The notes: generated by a model not told the origin, from the letters alone. 64,000 nucleotides of DNA from Manihot esculenta (GCF_001659605.2 NC_035170.2:13806502-13870501), one strand, 5' to 3'. Numbered from the stretch's first letter, positions 44,179 to 55,782 are shown. A program made the numbers and translations.

Positions 44179-45402
44179 CTACTGGTCTGTAAGTCGTGCT
44201 AACTGCTGCTCCATCTGAGTCTGGCGATCAGATATCTGAGTCTGGCGATCAGATATCTGAGTCTGGTGATCAGACATCTGAGCCTGGCGATCAAACATCT
44301 GAGCAACCTGCAGCTCCAGACGACCCATGGCATCATACAGATCAGATGCAGTCCGTGAAGATGTACCCTGCTCGGTGGACCGCCCGGTACTAGCATCGCC
44401 TCTGGGAGCTCGCTCTGTCTCAAGATCAGTAGGAGAAGCATCATCTGACTCCTCATCAGAACCATCATGTGCCTGTGCTGCTCTGCGAGCTGCAAAATCT
44501 CTCCTAGAATTATAAAATTCATTGCCTCTCCTAGTCAAACCCATGTGGTGGAGGGTAGCCTCAGTATAGGGGGTGTACTCACTAGACAAAGGTAAGGCCG
44601 ACTCGGTACCTGGGTCAACACCTAGGGCTCGGAGAAGAAGAGTAAGATGACGACCAAAGGGGAGACAGCCTCGACTCAGCCTAAGGGAGTCTGCTATAGA
44701 GTGAATCATAATATGTGGCAGGTTAAGGGCTCGACCCTCTAGCAGACAAGACACTACAAACATGTCAGAGTAGGAGAGTGCAGTCCTATGACCCGATCTA
44801 GGGAGAATCTCATAGGTGACTATGTGGTGAACAACTTTGGGGAGAGTGTTGAGGTCACAGGCCTTAAGCCTAGAGGACGCCTCACGATCTACGTCTCCTG
44901 AAATGACCCTAGTCTGGTGAAGGGAAGAGACCTCACCAGTGATCCACTTATGAGTGGTGGAGACAACAGCCCCAGAGTTGGGGATACCTAGGTGACGAGC
45001 AATGATGTCAGGAGTGAGGTAAACCCTCTGACCATTTACAAAACTGACTAGGTGAGGGGGAGTGTGACGGGTGAAGGTGTGTAGGTTTGCATAGAACTCC
45101 CTAACAATCCTAGGATGGGTGTCGGATGGAGTGATAAGAAGGTGCTCCCATCCTTGAACAATGAAGGGCTGTAGGAAACCCTGAGTACGAAAAAGCTGAA
45201 CACTGTTGGGATGAATTGTTCTCCCAGGATGAACAAACCTGAGAGAAAAAGGCTGAAAAGCAGGATCACCCTCTCTAACAACAGGAAACTCAAAGGGTGG
45301 AGAGGTAGGAGGGTCTGGAGAGGGGGACCTAGGAGGCTCAGACTGCCTACTAGACTGACCTCTAAAGTACGGGTGTCTACGGGCTGTGGTTTTTCTACCC
45401 AT
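44179..45402 (-). CDS. S1 env-like ORF (putative plant transposon protein domain)
   Basis: The frame of 407 codons starts at the ATG at 45402 (MGRKTTARR); it is open 21 codons further upstream with a hydrophobic stretch, so an earlier ATG at 45465 would add a membrane-anchor-like N-terminus. Seen: a Ser/Pro-rich region (residues about 15-40); a globular part with IVREFYANLHTF and VYLTPDIIARHLGIP, phrases I associate with the third ORF of Sireviruses; an acidic Ser/Glu/Asp region; and a C-terminal coiled coil of SDRQTQI-type heptads encoded by 21-base tandem repeats (44217-44290). It ends at TAG 44179-44181, but the same frame stays open for 27 more codons with coiled-coil character to TGA 44095-44097, so the stop is probably a recent nonsense change. 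The function is unknown; 'env-like' reflects position, not proof. Confidence 0.8.
   Translation of the reverse strand: MGRKTTARRHPYFRGQSSRQSEPPRSPSPDPPTSPPFEFPVVREGDPAFQPFSLRFVHPGRTIHPNSVQLFRTQGFLQPFIVQGWEHLLITPSDTHPRIVREFYANLHTFTRHTPPHLVSFVNGQRVYLTPDIIARHLGIPNSGAVVSTTHKWITGEVSSLHQTRVISGDVDREASSRLKACDLNTLPKVVHHIVTYEILPRSGHRTALSYSDMFVVSCLLEGRALNLPHIMIHSIADSLRLSRGCLPFGRHLTLLLRALGVDPGTESALPLSSEYTPYTEATLHHMGLTRRGNEFYNSRRDFAARRAAQAHDGSDEESDDASPTDLETERAPRGDASTGRSTEQGTSSRTASDLYDAMGRLELQVAQMFDRQAQMSDHQTQISDRQTQISDRQTQMEQQLARLTDQ
44217..44290 (-). repeat. 21-bp tandem repeats encoding the coiled-coil end
   Basis: Units of CTGGCGATCAGATATCTGAGT repeat three to four times with small changes, each giving seven residues. 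Expansion or loss here changes the coiled-coil length by whole heptads. Confidence 0.85.
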
Positions 45403-45465
45403 TTTACCCAACCAACAGCTACAGAGGCAAATGATAAAAACAGAAAAGATACCCATAAGCAACAC

Positions 45466-46692
45466 ACTACCACAAACTCAACCCATAATCACAATCACAA
45501 CCAATAAGCATCACAGTCATGTATTGATATATAAAGTTCCAGCTAACAAGATAACCCAACTAATCACAACAATAAGATAACCCAGCTACTCAGTTACTGC
45601 ACCAAGGCCATATTCAGAGCCAAGGTCATGTTCAAAACCAGAGAAAAATTCTGATACTCCATCGTTTGCAAAAACATAAACAAGTATCTAAGACAAAACC
45701 AACCAACTCAATCCAGCTAACAAAATGCATTATAAAGAGAGCAAAAAGAAATATTATATGTATATATATGTATATATACCCAGCTAATTTGTGTTCAGCT
45801 AACAGAGAGCAACAAAACAGAGAAAGAATAGGCAGTTTAAAAAAAAACTGTCAATAACCCAGCTAATCAATTACTGCAAAAAAAATTGCCTACATCATTC
45901 AAAAACAATTGGTAAAACAACAAACAACCCAGCTAGCCTTATGCACATTTTAACAGAGTAATTAAAAAAAAACAGGCAGTTTTATAAATATGCAACTATC
46001 AATAGGATAACCCAGCTAATCACAACAATATCAAAGCAACAGAGTAAAACTTCAATCAACAAACCCAGCTATCAACAATATCAAAGCAACAGAAAATAAA
46101 TCAAAAAAAGAAGAAAAACCGAAAACTTACCCAAATGGAAAAAACTCGAAATGGGTTCCGTGGGGAGAAACGAAGCTGATTTTTGGTGTTTCAGAGGGAA
46201 AAACAGAGTAAAAATGGAAGTTTTTGAGGGAAATGAGGCTTAAAACGGGCGATTTGGGACAGGGAGATGAGGAGAGCTACGGGGAAGAGAGGGAAAGCTT
46301 CGGGGAAAGAGAGAGTCGCGCGAGGAAGATGATGAGCTGTCGCGGGGGTTTTTAAGGAACGCGCAGTTTCGGCGGCCGAACTAATCTTCGGCGGCCGAAC
46401 TAATCTTCGGCGGCCGAACCTGGGCAAGTTTAGGAGGCCGAACTTAATCTTCGGCGGCCGAACTTCACAATGTTCGGCGGCCGAATAAAATGTTAGGCGG
46501 CCGAAAAAGAAAAAGAAAAAAGACAAAAAAAAATTCCCGCTTTTCATATTGCCCTTGAAATTGAAGGTTAGGGGGCCGAAAGTGCCTCCGAACCTGGAAT
46601 TTTTGGGCTTCTCCTCCCCCTTTTTGTTTAAAAAAATATCAAACAATTTTGACATGCTTTCAAAAGGATACACAAAGAAAAAAAATATACAC
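45466..46692 (-). other. S1 spacer between pol and env-like ORF, with internal 13-mer block
   Basis: AC-rich, low-complexity DNA with repeats of AACCCAGCTA (for example 45554, 45777, 45849, 45926, 46008). A block of at least six TTCGGCGGCCGAA-type units lies at 46365-46580. No long frame is credible here. The block may mark an internal promoter or a relic LTR-derived region; a TATA-like TTTATAAA lies nearer the env-like ORF at about 45978-45987. Confidence 0.55.
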
Positions 46693-49600
46693 TCAATAAC
46701 CACCATCTAGCATTCCCAATTCCCTTTTAATGAAGTTAAATCTTTCTTCATTTAAAGGTTTAGTGAAAATATCAGCTAGTTGGTTGTTTGTTTCCACAAA
46801 CTCAAGAACAACATCACCATTTAATACATGATCACGAATGAAATGATGTCTAATGTCAATATGCTTAGTTCTAGAATGTTGAATGGGGTTCTTGGTTAGA
46901 TTGATTGCACTTGTATTATCACATTTAATAGGAATGTGATCAAGAGATACTTCAAAATCTCTTAATTGTTGTTTAATCCAAAGGACTTGACTACAACAAA
47001 GACCCGCCGCCACATATTCGGCTTCGGCGGTTGATAGTGCAACCGAATTTTGTTTCTTGCTACACCAAGAAACAAGAGATTGTCCTAGAAGTTGACAAGT
47101 ACCCGAGGTACTCTTCCTATCAAGAATGCTTCCGGCAACCGAGTAGGAACATAAAGTAAAGGATGAACTTCTAGAATACCATAACCCCAAATGCAATGTG
47201 CCATGTAAATATCTAAGAATGCGTTTAACGGCATGCAAATGAGACTCTTTAGGACATGATTGAAAACGTGCACATAAACATACGGAAAACATGATATCCG
47301 GTCTAGATGCGGTGAGATATAAAAGGCTTCCAATCATACCTCTATAGAGCTTTTCATCAATAGGCTTACCCTTTTCATCCTTGTCAAGCTTGGTGTTTGT
47401 GCTCATTGGAGTTCTACTTGGCTTGCAATTCTCCATTCCAAACCTTTTGATTAGCTCCTTTGTGTATTTGGCTTGGTTGATGAAGATGCCATCCTTAGCT
47501 TGTTTGATTTGAAGCCCAAGGAAGAATTTGAGTTCTCCCATCATGCTCATCTCAAACTCGCTTTTCATAACTTTTGAAAACTCTTCACACAAGCACACAT
47601 TAGTAGCACCAAATATAATATCATCAACATATATTTGTACCACAAGGATGTCATTTTCATGATTTTTGACAAAAAGAGTTGTATCCACTTTGCCTTTTGA
47701 AAAACCATTTTGCAAAAGAAAATTACTTAGTCTTTCATACCAAGCTCTAGGAGCTTGTTTTAAACCATATAAAGCTTTAGACAATTTAAAAACATGATTT
47801 GGAAAGGCATGATTTTCAAACCCCGGAGGTTGCTCAACATAAACCTCCTCCTCAATAAAACCATTTAAAAAGGCACTTTTCACATCCATTTGAAAGAGAT
47901 TAAAATTCATGTATGATGCATATGCAAGCAAGATTCTAATGGCTTCTAATCTAGCTACGGGGGCAAAAGTTTCATCATAGTCTATGCCCTCCTCTTGGTT
48001 ATAGCCTTTAGCTACCAACCTAGCTTTGTTCCTTATGATATTGCCATCTTCATCAAGCTTGTTTCTAAACACCCATTTGGTGCCTATGGTGGGGTGATGT
48101 TTTGGTCTAGACACTAAGGTCCAAACCTTGTTCCTTTCAAATTGGTTGAGTTCTTCTTGCATAGCAAGAACCCAACTCTCATCACCAATAGCCTCATCTA
48201 TAGATTTAGGTTCTATATGAGATATGAATGCAATATTATTACATACATGTCTAAGAGAGGATCTAGTAGTTACCCCTTGTGATGTATCACCAATTATTTG
48301 ATCCTTGGGGTGATCCTTCTTGTAGGCCCAATCCTTTGGCAAGTCATGTTGGACTCCTTGACTTTGTGTAATTTGCATTTGTTGCTCTTGAAGTCCAACT
48401 TCATCTTCCTTTGCCTCTATTGAATCCTCCTTGGGTTGACATTGATCTCCATGAGATTGAGGATCTTCAATGGTCAACTCATCAAGGTTACCTACAAGAT
48501 CATCATCACAAGATACCTCCTTTCTAGAAGCAAAGGGATTAGATTCATCAAAAACAACATGCATTGACTCTTCAACTATCAAGGTTCTTTTATTGAATAC
48601 TCTATATGATTTACTAGAGATAGAGTATCCTAGGAAGATACCTTCATCGGTTTTGGAGTCAAATTTGCCTAGATTATCCTTATTGTTTAATATGAAGCAT
48701 TTGCAACCAAAAACTCTAAAATAACTAACTCTAGGTTTCCTTCCATTCCAAAGCTCATAAGGAGTTTTATTTAGGAGAGGTCTAATTAAAACTCTATTTG
48801 AAACATAACAAGCCGTATTTATGGCTTCCGCCCAAAAATAAGTAGGTAAATTATACTCTCTTAACATAGTCCTCCCCATATCTAAAAGAGTTCTATTTTT
48901 TCTTTCAACAACACCATTTTGTTGGGGAGTCCTAGGAGATGAAAAATTATGAGTGATTCCTAACTTATTGCAAAAAGTTTCAAATTTTTCATTTTCAAAT
49001 TCTCTACCATGATCACTCCTTATAGAAGAAATTTGAAAACCCTTTTCATTTTGAACTTTCTTTGTAAAACTTTTAAAAGCATCAAAACAATCATCCTTAT
49101 GAGCAAGGAACACAACCCAAGTATACCTAGAGTAGTCATCAACTATAACAAATCCATAATGCATGCCACCAAGACTAGCTACTCTAGTTGGACCAAATAA
49201 ATCCATATGCAAGAGTTGCAAAGGTCTAGAAGAGATTACCTTATTAATAGCTTTAAAGGAACTCTTAACTTGCTTACCCATTTGACATGCATCACATACT
49301 TTGTCCTTTTCATATTTGATCTTTGGAAGACCATCAACTAGCTCATCTTTGCTCAAATTTTTGAGGAGATCCATGCTAGCATGAGAAAGCCTTCTATGCC
49401 AAATCCAAGAGTTATCACTAATAGACACAAAGCACTTCATATCTTGGTTAGTCATAGCTTGTAAGTCAATAAGATAAATATTCTCAACTCTTTCACCAAC
49501 AAACAATATTTTGTTATCCAACATTCTAGACACAAAACATGATTTTGGCTCAAAGATAACTCTACAACCTTTATCACATAATTGACTCACACTTAACAAA

Positions 49601-49830
49601 TTATGCTTCAAACCATCAACTAATAGAACTTTATCAAGAATAGGAGAGTTTTCCTTACCGACTTTACCTATACCAACAATTTTACCTTTTCCATTGTCTC
49701 CAAAGGTTACTTGTCCACTTCCGTCTTTCTTTTCAAGAGAGATGAAGTGATTTGAGTTTCCGGTCATGTGCCTTGAACATCCACTATCTAGATACCATTT
49801 GCTTTCAATTTTTGAGGATTTCAAGCGCAC
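46693..49830 (-). CDS. S1 copia pol: protease, integrase, reverse transcriptase, RNase H
   Basis: A frame of about 1045 codons without a stop. It has no ATG of its own near the start: the first codons follow a TAG, so it must be reached by frameshift or splicing from gag. Domains: protease [11 protein letters not shown] (about residues 12-22); integrase zinc region HRRLSHAS to CDACQMGK (about 144-187), core MDLFGP (about 209), [10 protein letters not shown] (about 273) and [13 protein letters not shown] (about 300); reverse transcriptase with [20 protein letters not shown] (about 647) and YVDDIIFG (about 735); RNase H with [10 protein letters not shown] (about 935), ending in [11 protein letters not shown]. 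All catalytic motifs that I can check are present. Protease-integrase-RT order defines Ty1/copia. Confidence 0.93.
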   Translation of the reverse strand: MRLKSSKIESKWYLDSGCSRHMTGNSNHFISLEKKDGSGQVTFGDNGKGKIVGIGKVGKENSPILDKVLLVDGLKHNLLSVSQLCDKGCRVIFEPKSCFVSRMLDNKILFVGERVENIYLIDLQAMTNQDMKCFVSISDNSWIWHRRLSHASMDLLKNLSKDELVDGLPKIKYEKDKVCDACQMGKQVKSSFKAINKVISSRPLQLLHMDLFGPTRVASLGGMHYGFVIVDDYSRYTWVVFLAHKDDCFDAFKSFTKKVQNEKGFQISSIRSDHGREFENEKFETFCNKLGITHNFSSPRTPQQNGVVERKNRTLLDMGRTMLREYNLPTYFWAEAINTACYVSNRVLIRPLLNKTPYELWNGRKPRVSYFRVFGCKCFILNNKDNLGKFDSKTDEGIFLGYSISSKSYRVFNKRTLIVEESMHVVFDESNPFASRKEVSCDDDLVGNLDELTIEDPQSHGDQCQPKEDSIEAKEDEVGLQEQQMQITQSQGVQHDLPKDWAYKKDHPKDQIIGDTSQGVTTRSSLRHVCNNIAFISHIEPKSIDEAIGDESWVLAMQEELNQFERNKVWTLVSRPKHHPTIGTKWVFRNKLDEDGNIIRNKARLVAKGYNQEEGIDYDETFAPVARLEAIRILLAYASYMNFNLFQMDVKSAFLNGFIEEEVYVEQPPGFENHAFPNHVFKLSKALYGLKQAPRAWYERLSNFLLQNGFSKGKVDTTLFVKNHENDILVVQIYVDDIIFGATNVCLCEEFSKVMKSEFEMSMMGELKFFLGLQIKQAKDGIFINQAKYTKELIKRFGMENCKPSRTPMSTNTKLDKDEKGKPIDEKLYRGMIGSLLYLTASRPDIMFSVCLCARFQSCPKESHLHAVKRILRYLHGTLHLGLWYSRSSSFTLCSYSVAGSILDRKSTSGTCQLLGQSLVSWCSKKQNSVALSTAEAEYVAAGLCCSQVLWIKQQLRDFEVSLDHIPIKCDNTSAINLTKNPIQHSRTKHIDIRHHFIRDHVLNGDVVLEFVETNNQLADIFTKPLNEERFNFIKRELGMLDGGY

Positions 49831-49844
49831 CTAAAAGAAAGAAT

Positions 49845-51773
49845 TCAAACACTTTTAGGTACCCAAATGTACTTGGGTCCTTGGGGGTTAGTCATTCCAC
49901 TATCCAATTTCCATATGCTACCATATCCAAGATGCAATTTTCTAATAGAGCACTTATAGTTGGTGTGACCAAACTTGCCACAATAGTGACAATGACCATT
50001 GAACCTTCTTACTCTAGGTCCATAGGTGAGTGAGTGTGTTTGAGTTCTCATGTGGCCATTTCTCCTTTGCTTATTAAAAGCATGTGAGCAAGAGATATGA
50101 TTAGAGTGGTGATTTTGTGAACTAGAAGTGTGTGTTCTATAATGATCATTTCTCTTATATGCAAATTGCCTAGGTGTGTGTCTTATATGAGTGTTGTAAC
50201 TAGTGGATTGGTGTACATGTGCATTCCTTGTAGGTGCATTCCTCATAGACATATCGCTACTAGAAACTTTAGGCACATTTCCATTTGAGCTAGAAACCTT
50301 AGGTTCATGTGAGTTGGTAGCTTTAACAAAAACGGTTTTAGAAAAATTTGCTTGAGTTGATTTATCATAGCCAAGGCCATACTTGATGCTAGGAGACCTT
50401 TGAGAGTCTAAAATCTCATAAAGTTTGTCCTTGCCTTTTAAAAATTTTGAAAGAGAATTTTTCAACTCAAGGATTTCATTTTTCAAATTTTTATTTTCTA
50501 GTGAGAGCTCATCTAAGGATTTTTGTAAAGAATCATTTGAGGGTAAAGGTTCCTTAAGTGAGTTCTCACTTTCCTTTTTAAAGCTAGCTAACTCACATTT
50601 CAAAATTTTACTTTTCCTATGACTCTTTTCAAGCTCATCATTCATCAATTTTAAAGCACCTACAAGTTCATCATATGAAAACTCAACATCATCATCATTT
50701 AAAGTAAAGTCATCAAGAGTAGTTACCTCATCGGAGCTTTCCTCTAGAGCCATGAAGCACATGTTGGCAATTTCATCACCAACTTCCTCTTCTTCGGAAT
50801 CACTTGACTCATCCCATGTTGCTTTGAAGGCCTTCTTCTTGAACTTCTTGATAGGCTTCTTCAACTTGGGACAATCCACTTTGTAGTGACCCGGCTTATT
50901 ACATTCATAGCAAATGACTACTTCTTTTTTGCTTGATTCACCCTTTTCCTTTCTAAAATTCTTCCTTGGGATGAACCTTTTATTTTGGAGAAGCAACTTC
51001 CTTATTCTCCTAGTTACCAAGGCCAATTCTTCCTCACTTATCTCTTCTTCTTCCTCACTAGTATCTTCGGAGGCTACCCTTAGAGCAATGTTCTTTTTCA
51101 TCTTGCTAGGTTCCTCCACTTGCTCTCTCTTTAGAGTCATCTCATAGTCAATGAGATTCCCCAAGAGTTCATCCAATTGCACTTTGGTCAAGTCTTTGGC
51201 ATCCTTTAAGGAAGTTACCTTTGGTAGCCATTCTTTAGGTAGACATCTTAGGATTTTCTTCACCAACTCTTCATTTGTGAATGTCTTCCCAAGAGATTTC
51301 ATCCCTCCAATGATCTCAATGAACCTATCATACATTTGGCTAATAGTTTCATCGGATTTCATCTTGAACAACTCATATTGATAGATGAGGGATTCCATCT
51401 TGTTTTCCTTGACTTGATTGGTACCTTCATGAGTGACAACCAAAGCATCCCAAATTTCCTTGGCGATGGACTTCATGCATACTTTGTTGTATTCACTTCT
51501 ACTAAGAGCACAAAACAAGATGTGAATGGCTTTGTCATTGAGGGCTACCCTTCTCTTCTCTAGCTCACTCCATTCACTCTTAGGTTTTTGCTCTTGGTTT
51601 CCATCAATGAATCTTGTGGGAAAGAAAGGCCCATTCTCTACAATGTCCCACAAATCAACTCCTTCCGATTTAAGGAAATAATACATTCTATTTTTCCAAT
51701 ATAGAAAGTCATTTCCATCAAAGAAAGGTGGTCTCACAACCGATTGACCTTCTTGAGAATTGAGGGCTGCCAT
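49845..51773 (-). CDS. S1 copia gag (642 aa)
   Basis: It starts at the ATG at 51773, about 45 bases inside the primer site. The N-terminus (VVRPPFFDGNDFLYWKNRM) is of the DUF4219/UBN2 gag type of copia elements. A first CCHC knuckle, CYECNKPGHYKVDC, lies near residue 288 and a second, CHYCGKFGHTNYKC, near 595. Acidic runs and a long coiled coil (about 365-455; LENKNLKNEILELKNSL) lie between them, as in Sireviruses. The end, IWVPKSV, stops at TGA 49845-49847, just before the protease in another frame. The length is greater than the usual 250-400 residues of simple copia gags, again as in Sireviruses. Confidence 0.92.
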   Translation of the reverse strand: MAALNSQEGQSVVRPPFFDGNDFLYWKNRMYYFLKSEGVDLWDIVENGPFFPTRFIDGNQEQKPKSEWSELEKRRVALNDKAIHILFCALSRSEYNKVCMKSIAKEIWDALVVTHEGTNQVKENKMESLIYQYELFKMKSDETISQMYDRFIEIIGGMKSLGKTFTNEELVKKILRCLPKEWLPKVTSLKDAKDLTKVQLDELLGNLIDYEMTLKREQVEEPSKMKKNIALRVASEDTSEEEEEISEEELALVTRRIRKLLLQNKRFIPRKNFRKEKGESSKKEVVICYECNKPGHYKVDCPKLKKPIKKFKKKAFKATWDESSDSEEEEVGDEIANMCFMALEESSDEVTTLDDFTLNDDDVEFSYDELVGALKLMNDELEKSHRKSKILKCELASFKKESENSLKEPLPSNDSLQKSLDELSLENKNLKNEILELKNSLSKFLKGKDKLYEILDSQRSPSIKYGLGYDKSTQANFSKTVFVKATNSHEPKVSSSNGNVPKVSSSDMSMRNAPTRNAHVHQSTSYNTHIRHTPRQFAYKRNDHYRTHTSSSQNHHSNHISCSHAFNKQRRNGHMRTQTHSLTYGPRVRRFNGHCHYCGKFGHTNYKCSIRKLHLGYGSIWKLDSGMTNPQGPKYIWVPKSV

Positions 51774-51819
51774 TTGATTTTTACTCCAAGATAATTATAT
51801 CTTCAAGAAAGGGAGACTT

Positions 51820-51832
51820 AGCTCTGATACCA
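51820..51832 (-). promoter_or_regulatory. S1 primer-binding site (initiator tRNA-Met)
   Basis: The minus strand reads TGGTATCAGAGCT, two bases inside the 5' LTR. Confidence 0.93.
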
Positions 51833-51834
51833 CT

Positions 51835-53283
51835 TGTTGTCCCTTGAGGCAACCCAAGAGGGGGGGTGAATTGGGTTTATAAAAAATTTAATGACAAAGA
51901 CAAGAAATTAGAAGAGAATGGGGAAGAGAAAAATCAACACAAAGATTTATAGAGGTTCAGCTATCCAAGCCTACGTCCTCTCCTCAAGGTCCACTTGAGA
52001 GTTCAACTCCACTATCAAATCTTCTTTGGGTGAAGATCAAAACCCTTACAATCTTAGAGTAAGCCTTTGCTCTTTACAAATCTCTTTTTTTTCACTCAAG
52101 AGCAATTCTTTGCTCAATGCCACACTCACAACAATAGAATCTCTCAATCAACCTTTACTCACTCAGAAAAGCCAACCAATTACAACTCAAAACAAGCTTT
52201 CAAGAAATCAATGCTTTGGCTCAAGGTTTTGAGAGAGAGAGAATGAAAAATGCTGTAATCTCAATAAATATTTGCTTAGATGGTTGTTGTTACCTCACAA
52301 CAACAAAAACAAGTTGCATTTATAGTTCTATCATAAATATGACCGTTGGGGTGCATTAAATGCTAATAAAGCCGTTTATGTTCAGAAATAACCGTTATAC
52401 CGTGTCCAGAAAAATTCAGGTTCGGCGGCCTAAGCTTAGAGTTCGGCGGCCGAACCATTTGAGGTGAAGAAACTATTCCTTTAAAAAAGAACTTTCGGCG
52501 GCCTAAAGTCAGAGTTCGACGGCCGAACTTGGGTGACTTTCGTCTCTGTTCCTCTCTTTCGGAAGCCGAACTTTTGGCTTCGGAGGCAGATTTAGAACAA
52601 ACTTTCGGCGGCCGAAGGTTAAAAGTTCGGCGGCCGAAAGTGCGGGACTTTCGTCTCTGTCCCTCACTTTCGGAAGCCGAAGGTTGCACTTCAGGGGGCT
52701 GGTTGAAAATCCACTTTCGGCGGCCGAAAGTCAATGTTCGGCGGCCGAACCTATGGGACTTTCGTTTCTGTCCCTCACTTTCGGAAGCCGAAGGTTGTGT
52801 TTAGGGGGCACAAAAATTCTTCTTTAAATCTTTGAAAAATCATAACTTAGGCTATAAAAATCCATTTTTCAATCCGTTTGAATATTTGTAACCTATATTT
52901 TTAGATCTTTCATTTTGATGAAAAATATTTTCAAAATCACTTCTTTTGGAAAATTTCATTTTGGTCCCTGAAAGTCAAGTACTTCAAAAAAGTGGCCATA
53001 TCTAAAAGAACTTTTAGAAATGAAAGAACCCTTGAGCCATCACAATTAATTACTTGAAATTCACAATGAATAAAATGACAAGCATAATAAATAAAAATAC
53101 TTTATGATCCCTTTCTCGTAGTATGCTTCCAAAATTGGTACTTTTCACTTTTGTGATTGAAGCAATATCATTTGTTTCAATAAGGGACCTGCAAGCTCAA
53201 TACAAACACTCTTGGAAATAATTAGTAGCACATCAATTGTTTATTAATCATCAAAACAAGGATTAGGACATTTAGGTCCAACA
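51835..53283 (-). repeat. S1 5' LTR (1449 bp)
   Basis: Same termini as the 3' LTR. Compared with it there is one extra 13-mer unit (near 52422-52443) and one extra G near 51868. The TATA box (minus strand TATAAAT) at 52318-52324 would start the genomic transcript leftwards, downstream of the array at 52420-52797. Confidence 0.94.
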
Positions 53284-53288
53284 GATCT

Positions 53289-55181
53289 ATTATATCTCTA
53301 ATCAATCAATATAATTACTAATATAAATAATTAAACAATTATAACTAAATTACAACTAGAAAATGTTACGATAAATTTTTGAGAAGTTAATTAAGTATGG
53401 AGTAAGAAAATTCATATTAAAACGCCACAAGGTTGAATTTTAATAAGTTGCTAATTTTAGAGGTACAACAAATTAATTATCTTTGTAATGAAGAACAGAA
53501 ATCCTCGTTAGAGAGAAAAATAATAAATCTTTATTTATTAATTTATTTTTTTAGTATACAAAATAAATATTATTTATAGATAAATATCTCTTAATCTTAA
53601 TTGAAATAGAAAACAAAATAAATCCATTAAAATAGAAAAATAAGATAAATTCTAGTTGAAATATAAAACCTTAAGGTAATTTCATTTAAATAAGAAAAAC
53701 TATATCTAATTCTATTAATTTAACTTTTAATCCATACGAAATTATAAAAAATATCAAAATATATTAAAATATCTTACATATAAATTTTCAAATGTAAATA
53801 AATGATGGTTGAAAATAGACTCACAAATTTTAAGTAAATAAATTTTTTCTTTGTTTTTTTTTAAATATAATATTCAATATAAATACTCAAATTTTTCTTT
53901 ATTTTTTATAATTTGAAACATTTTATATTAAATTTTTAAAAAGCGAATACTTCAAAGTACAACTTGTTATAAGAGAATGTGTCATTCTCATACTCAAAAT
54001 TTTTGAAATTTTATAGTTTTTGAAAATAATAAAATTGTTCTCTTCTAATTTAGTCGATTTATAAAAATCTAATAGAGCCAACAAAAACTAAAACAATCAA
54101 TTTTTATTGTTTTTCAATAAATTATTTATATTTAATTATTGTGATTTCTTGTAAGTTCATGCAATTTTAATTTAGGTATCAAATATGCTAATTCTAATTA
54201 GTACAAAGATACAACTATTCCTGATTATAATTATATAATTCCAAGTTGAGAACTTTTAGTATTCATTGTAAGAAAAAAATTTAAATATATTCTTACAAAA
54301 TCATTCAAAATCCTACTTTTAAAATGGAAACTTTTATTTTTAATTCCAAACCTTGCACCTCTTTTTGTAATATACATAACCACATATCCATTGGCGTACC
54401 CTCTTAATCTCCGCAAGCAGTAAGTGTATTTACTTAAACTGTGGAGGTCCAAATTCCAAAATCCCACAATCCCTAATACCTCAATCAACCCAAAATGAAA
54501 AGACAAAAAAAGGGAAAAAAGAATGAATGAATGGAAACTGTTCAGCATTACCTTCTCAACAGATTTCTTAAATTTCAGTTGGATACTTCCAAAAAGCAAA
54601 AAAAAAAAAAAAAAGGAAGTTAGATACTAAATCACTAACAAGTATCATTTTTATTGCAATTTACACTGCATTATTGCCAAATCAACATACCATATATCAG
54701 AACTAATATCGTTAGTCAACCCGACACCTTTTTAGTTATAATAATATAATCCAGAGTACAAACAGTTGCCTAAAAACAAAAATCAATAATCTCTCAAGTG
54801 CAAATAAATACGTGAAACCAAATAACCAAAAAAGAAGTCATTTTCAATAGCAATTTACCCCAGATCAATTCACAGGACTTCTAAATCATGCAAAGACCAC
54901 GGATATAGATTCAAGTAATGAGAACAGCTGAACCCTGAATAAAAGAAGACCAATTTTCTTTTTTTCCTTAACCACAATAATTACACAACAAATCTCAAAG
55001 AGAAGTATTCTTGAATTAAAGAAAAGAAGTATCCTTTTACACAATAAAAACAAATGACCTATCCATCCGCAAAGACATAGTCGACCATCTCACTTCAAGC
55101 CTTTTCACAAGGATAAACAACTTTTGTATGCACACACAAACATCTCTATGTACAGATGGAAGCATTTGAAATAGACTACCT
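53289..55181. other. Intergenic DNA and 3' UTR of the DUF760-type gene
   Basis: AT-rich to about 54990. The part nearest 55181 probably belongs to the transcript of the gene on the minus strand. A 122-codon frame at 54231-54599 has no recognisable motif and low-complexity composition, so I do not call it. Confidence 0.5.
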
Positions 55182-55302
55182 TCATGCGACTTGATCATCT
55201 CCACAAGCATCATGTTTTTCCACATTGCTTGTCAAGGACAAAAGTTCCATTAGCTCCATCCGATATTCAAGGCCTCGAAGGTAGTGTCCCAAAAGCATAC
55301 AC
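55182..55302 (-). CDS. DUF760-type protein, last coding exon
   Basis: The acceptor AG (minus strand 55304-55303) is followed by G that completes the Trp codon begun by TG at the end of the previous exon. It encodes CMLLGHYLRGLEYRMELMEL then LSLTSNVEK and stops TGA at 55182-55184. I recall this ending from plant DUF760 proteins (a chloroplast-associated family without settled function). The phase and residue fit across a 6.9-kb intron is strong evidence that the exons belong together. Confidence 0.85.
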
Positions 55303-55502
55303 CTTATGGATAAAAGACAAAAGGAGGAGCAAGTAATAGTATTAGGATTTAAATTAGCTATCTCAAAATGCATGAAATTTACTGCATTAGAACGTTCTCT
55401 TTGCCTTGTCTTATGCTTTTATTTGATTTGATTTTGTGGGTTACTGCCTTGATTCTATAACTAATGAGGTATCATTACTGCCACTACATGTTCAATTTGC
55501 CT

Positions 55503-55659
55503 TGTGAAAATGGAAGAGAGAGAGGAGTGAAAATGCAAAGCTTGATACACGAGGAACAGTAAAGAGAGAATACAAATTACTAGACACAAATCATAGGCAT
55601 ATCTACAGAGCTTAATTATAGCATTTAAACACGGCATACATCTCTATGATACCTCCATA
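55503..55659 (-). repeat. C2 left (3') LTR
   Basis: Diverged copy of 61503-61696. The next bases on the right, TTCCCC and then GAGCATACATGTCATACGCTC, look like the pyrimidine strand of a polypurine tract and the usual 3' region of this copia type. Confidence 0.65.
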
Positions 55660-55782
55660 CTTCCCCAAAACTAGAGCATACATGTCATACGCTCCAAACT
55701 TGCTACAAATGTACTCAATTCGAGAACCTATAAGGGATACACAACTACTAAATGGCCATTCAAATGGAACTGGTAACACCAC

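Larger units (their letters stand above)
42236..53288 (-). mobile_element. S1: complete Ty1/copia element of Sirevirus type with env-like ORF
   Basis: The body is 42241-53283, flanked on both sides by GATCT (42236-42240 and 53284-53288). On the minus strand the order is: 5' LTR, tRNA-Met primer site, gag, pol (protease, integrase, reverse transcriptase, RNase H: the copia order), a 1.2-kb spacer with 13-mer repeats, an env-like frame, several polypurine tracts and the 3' LTR. The coiled-coil gag with two zinc knuckles, the extra 3' frame and the repeated polypurine tracts are features of Sireviruses. The LTRs differ by a 22-base repeat unit, one extra G and a small number of substitutions, so the insertion is fairly young. 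Confidence 0.94.

Noticed and set aside
54231..54599. A 122-codon open frame on the minus strand
   Set aside because: Low-complexity, hydrophobic and Lys-rich with no motif, next to the gene's 3' end; likely chance in AT-rich DNA.
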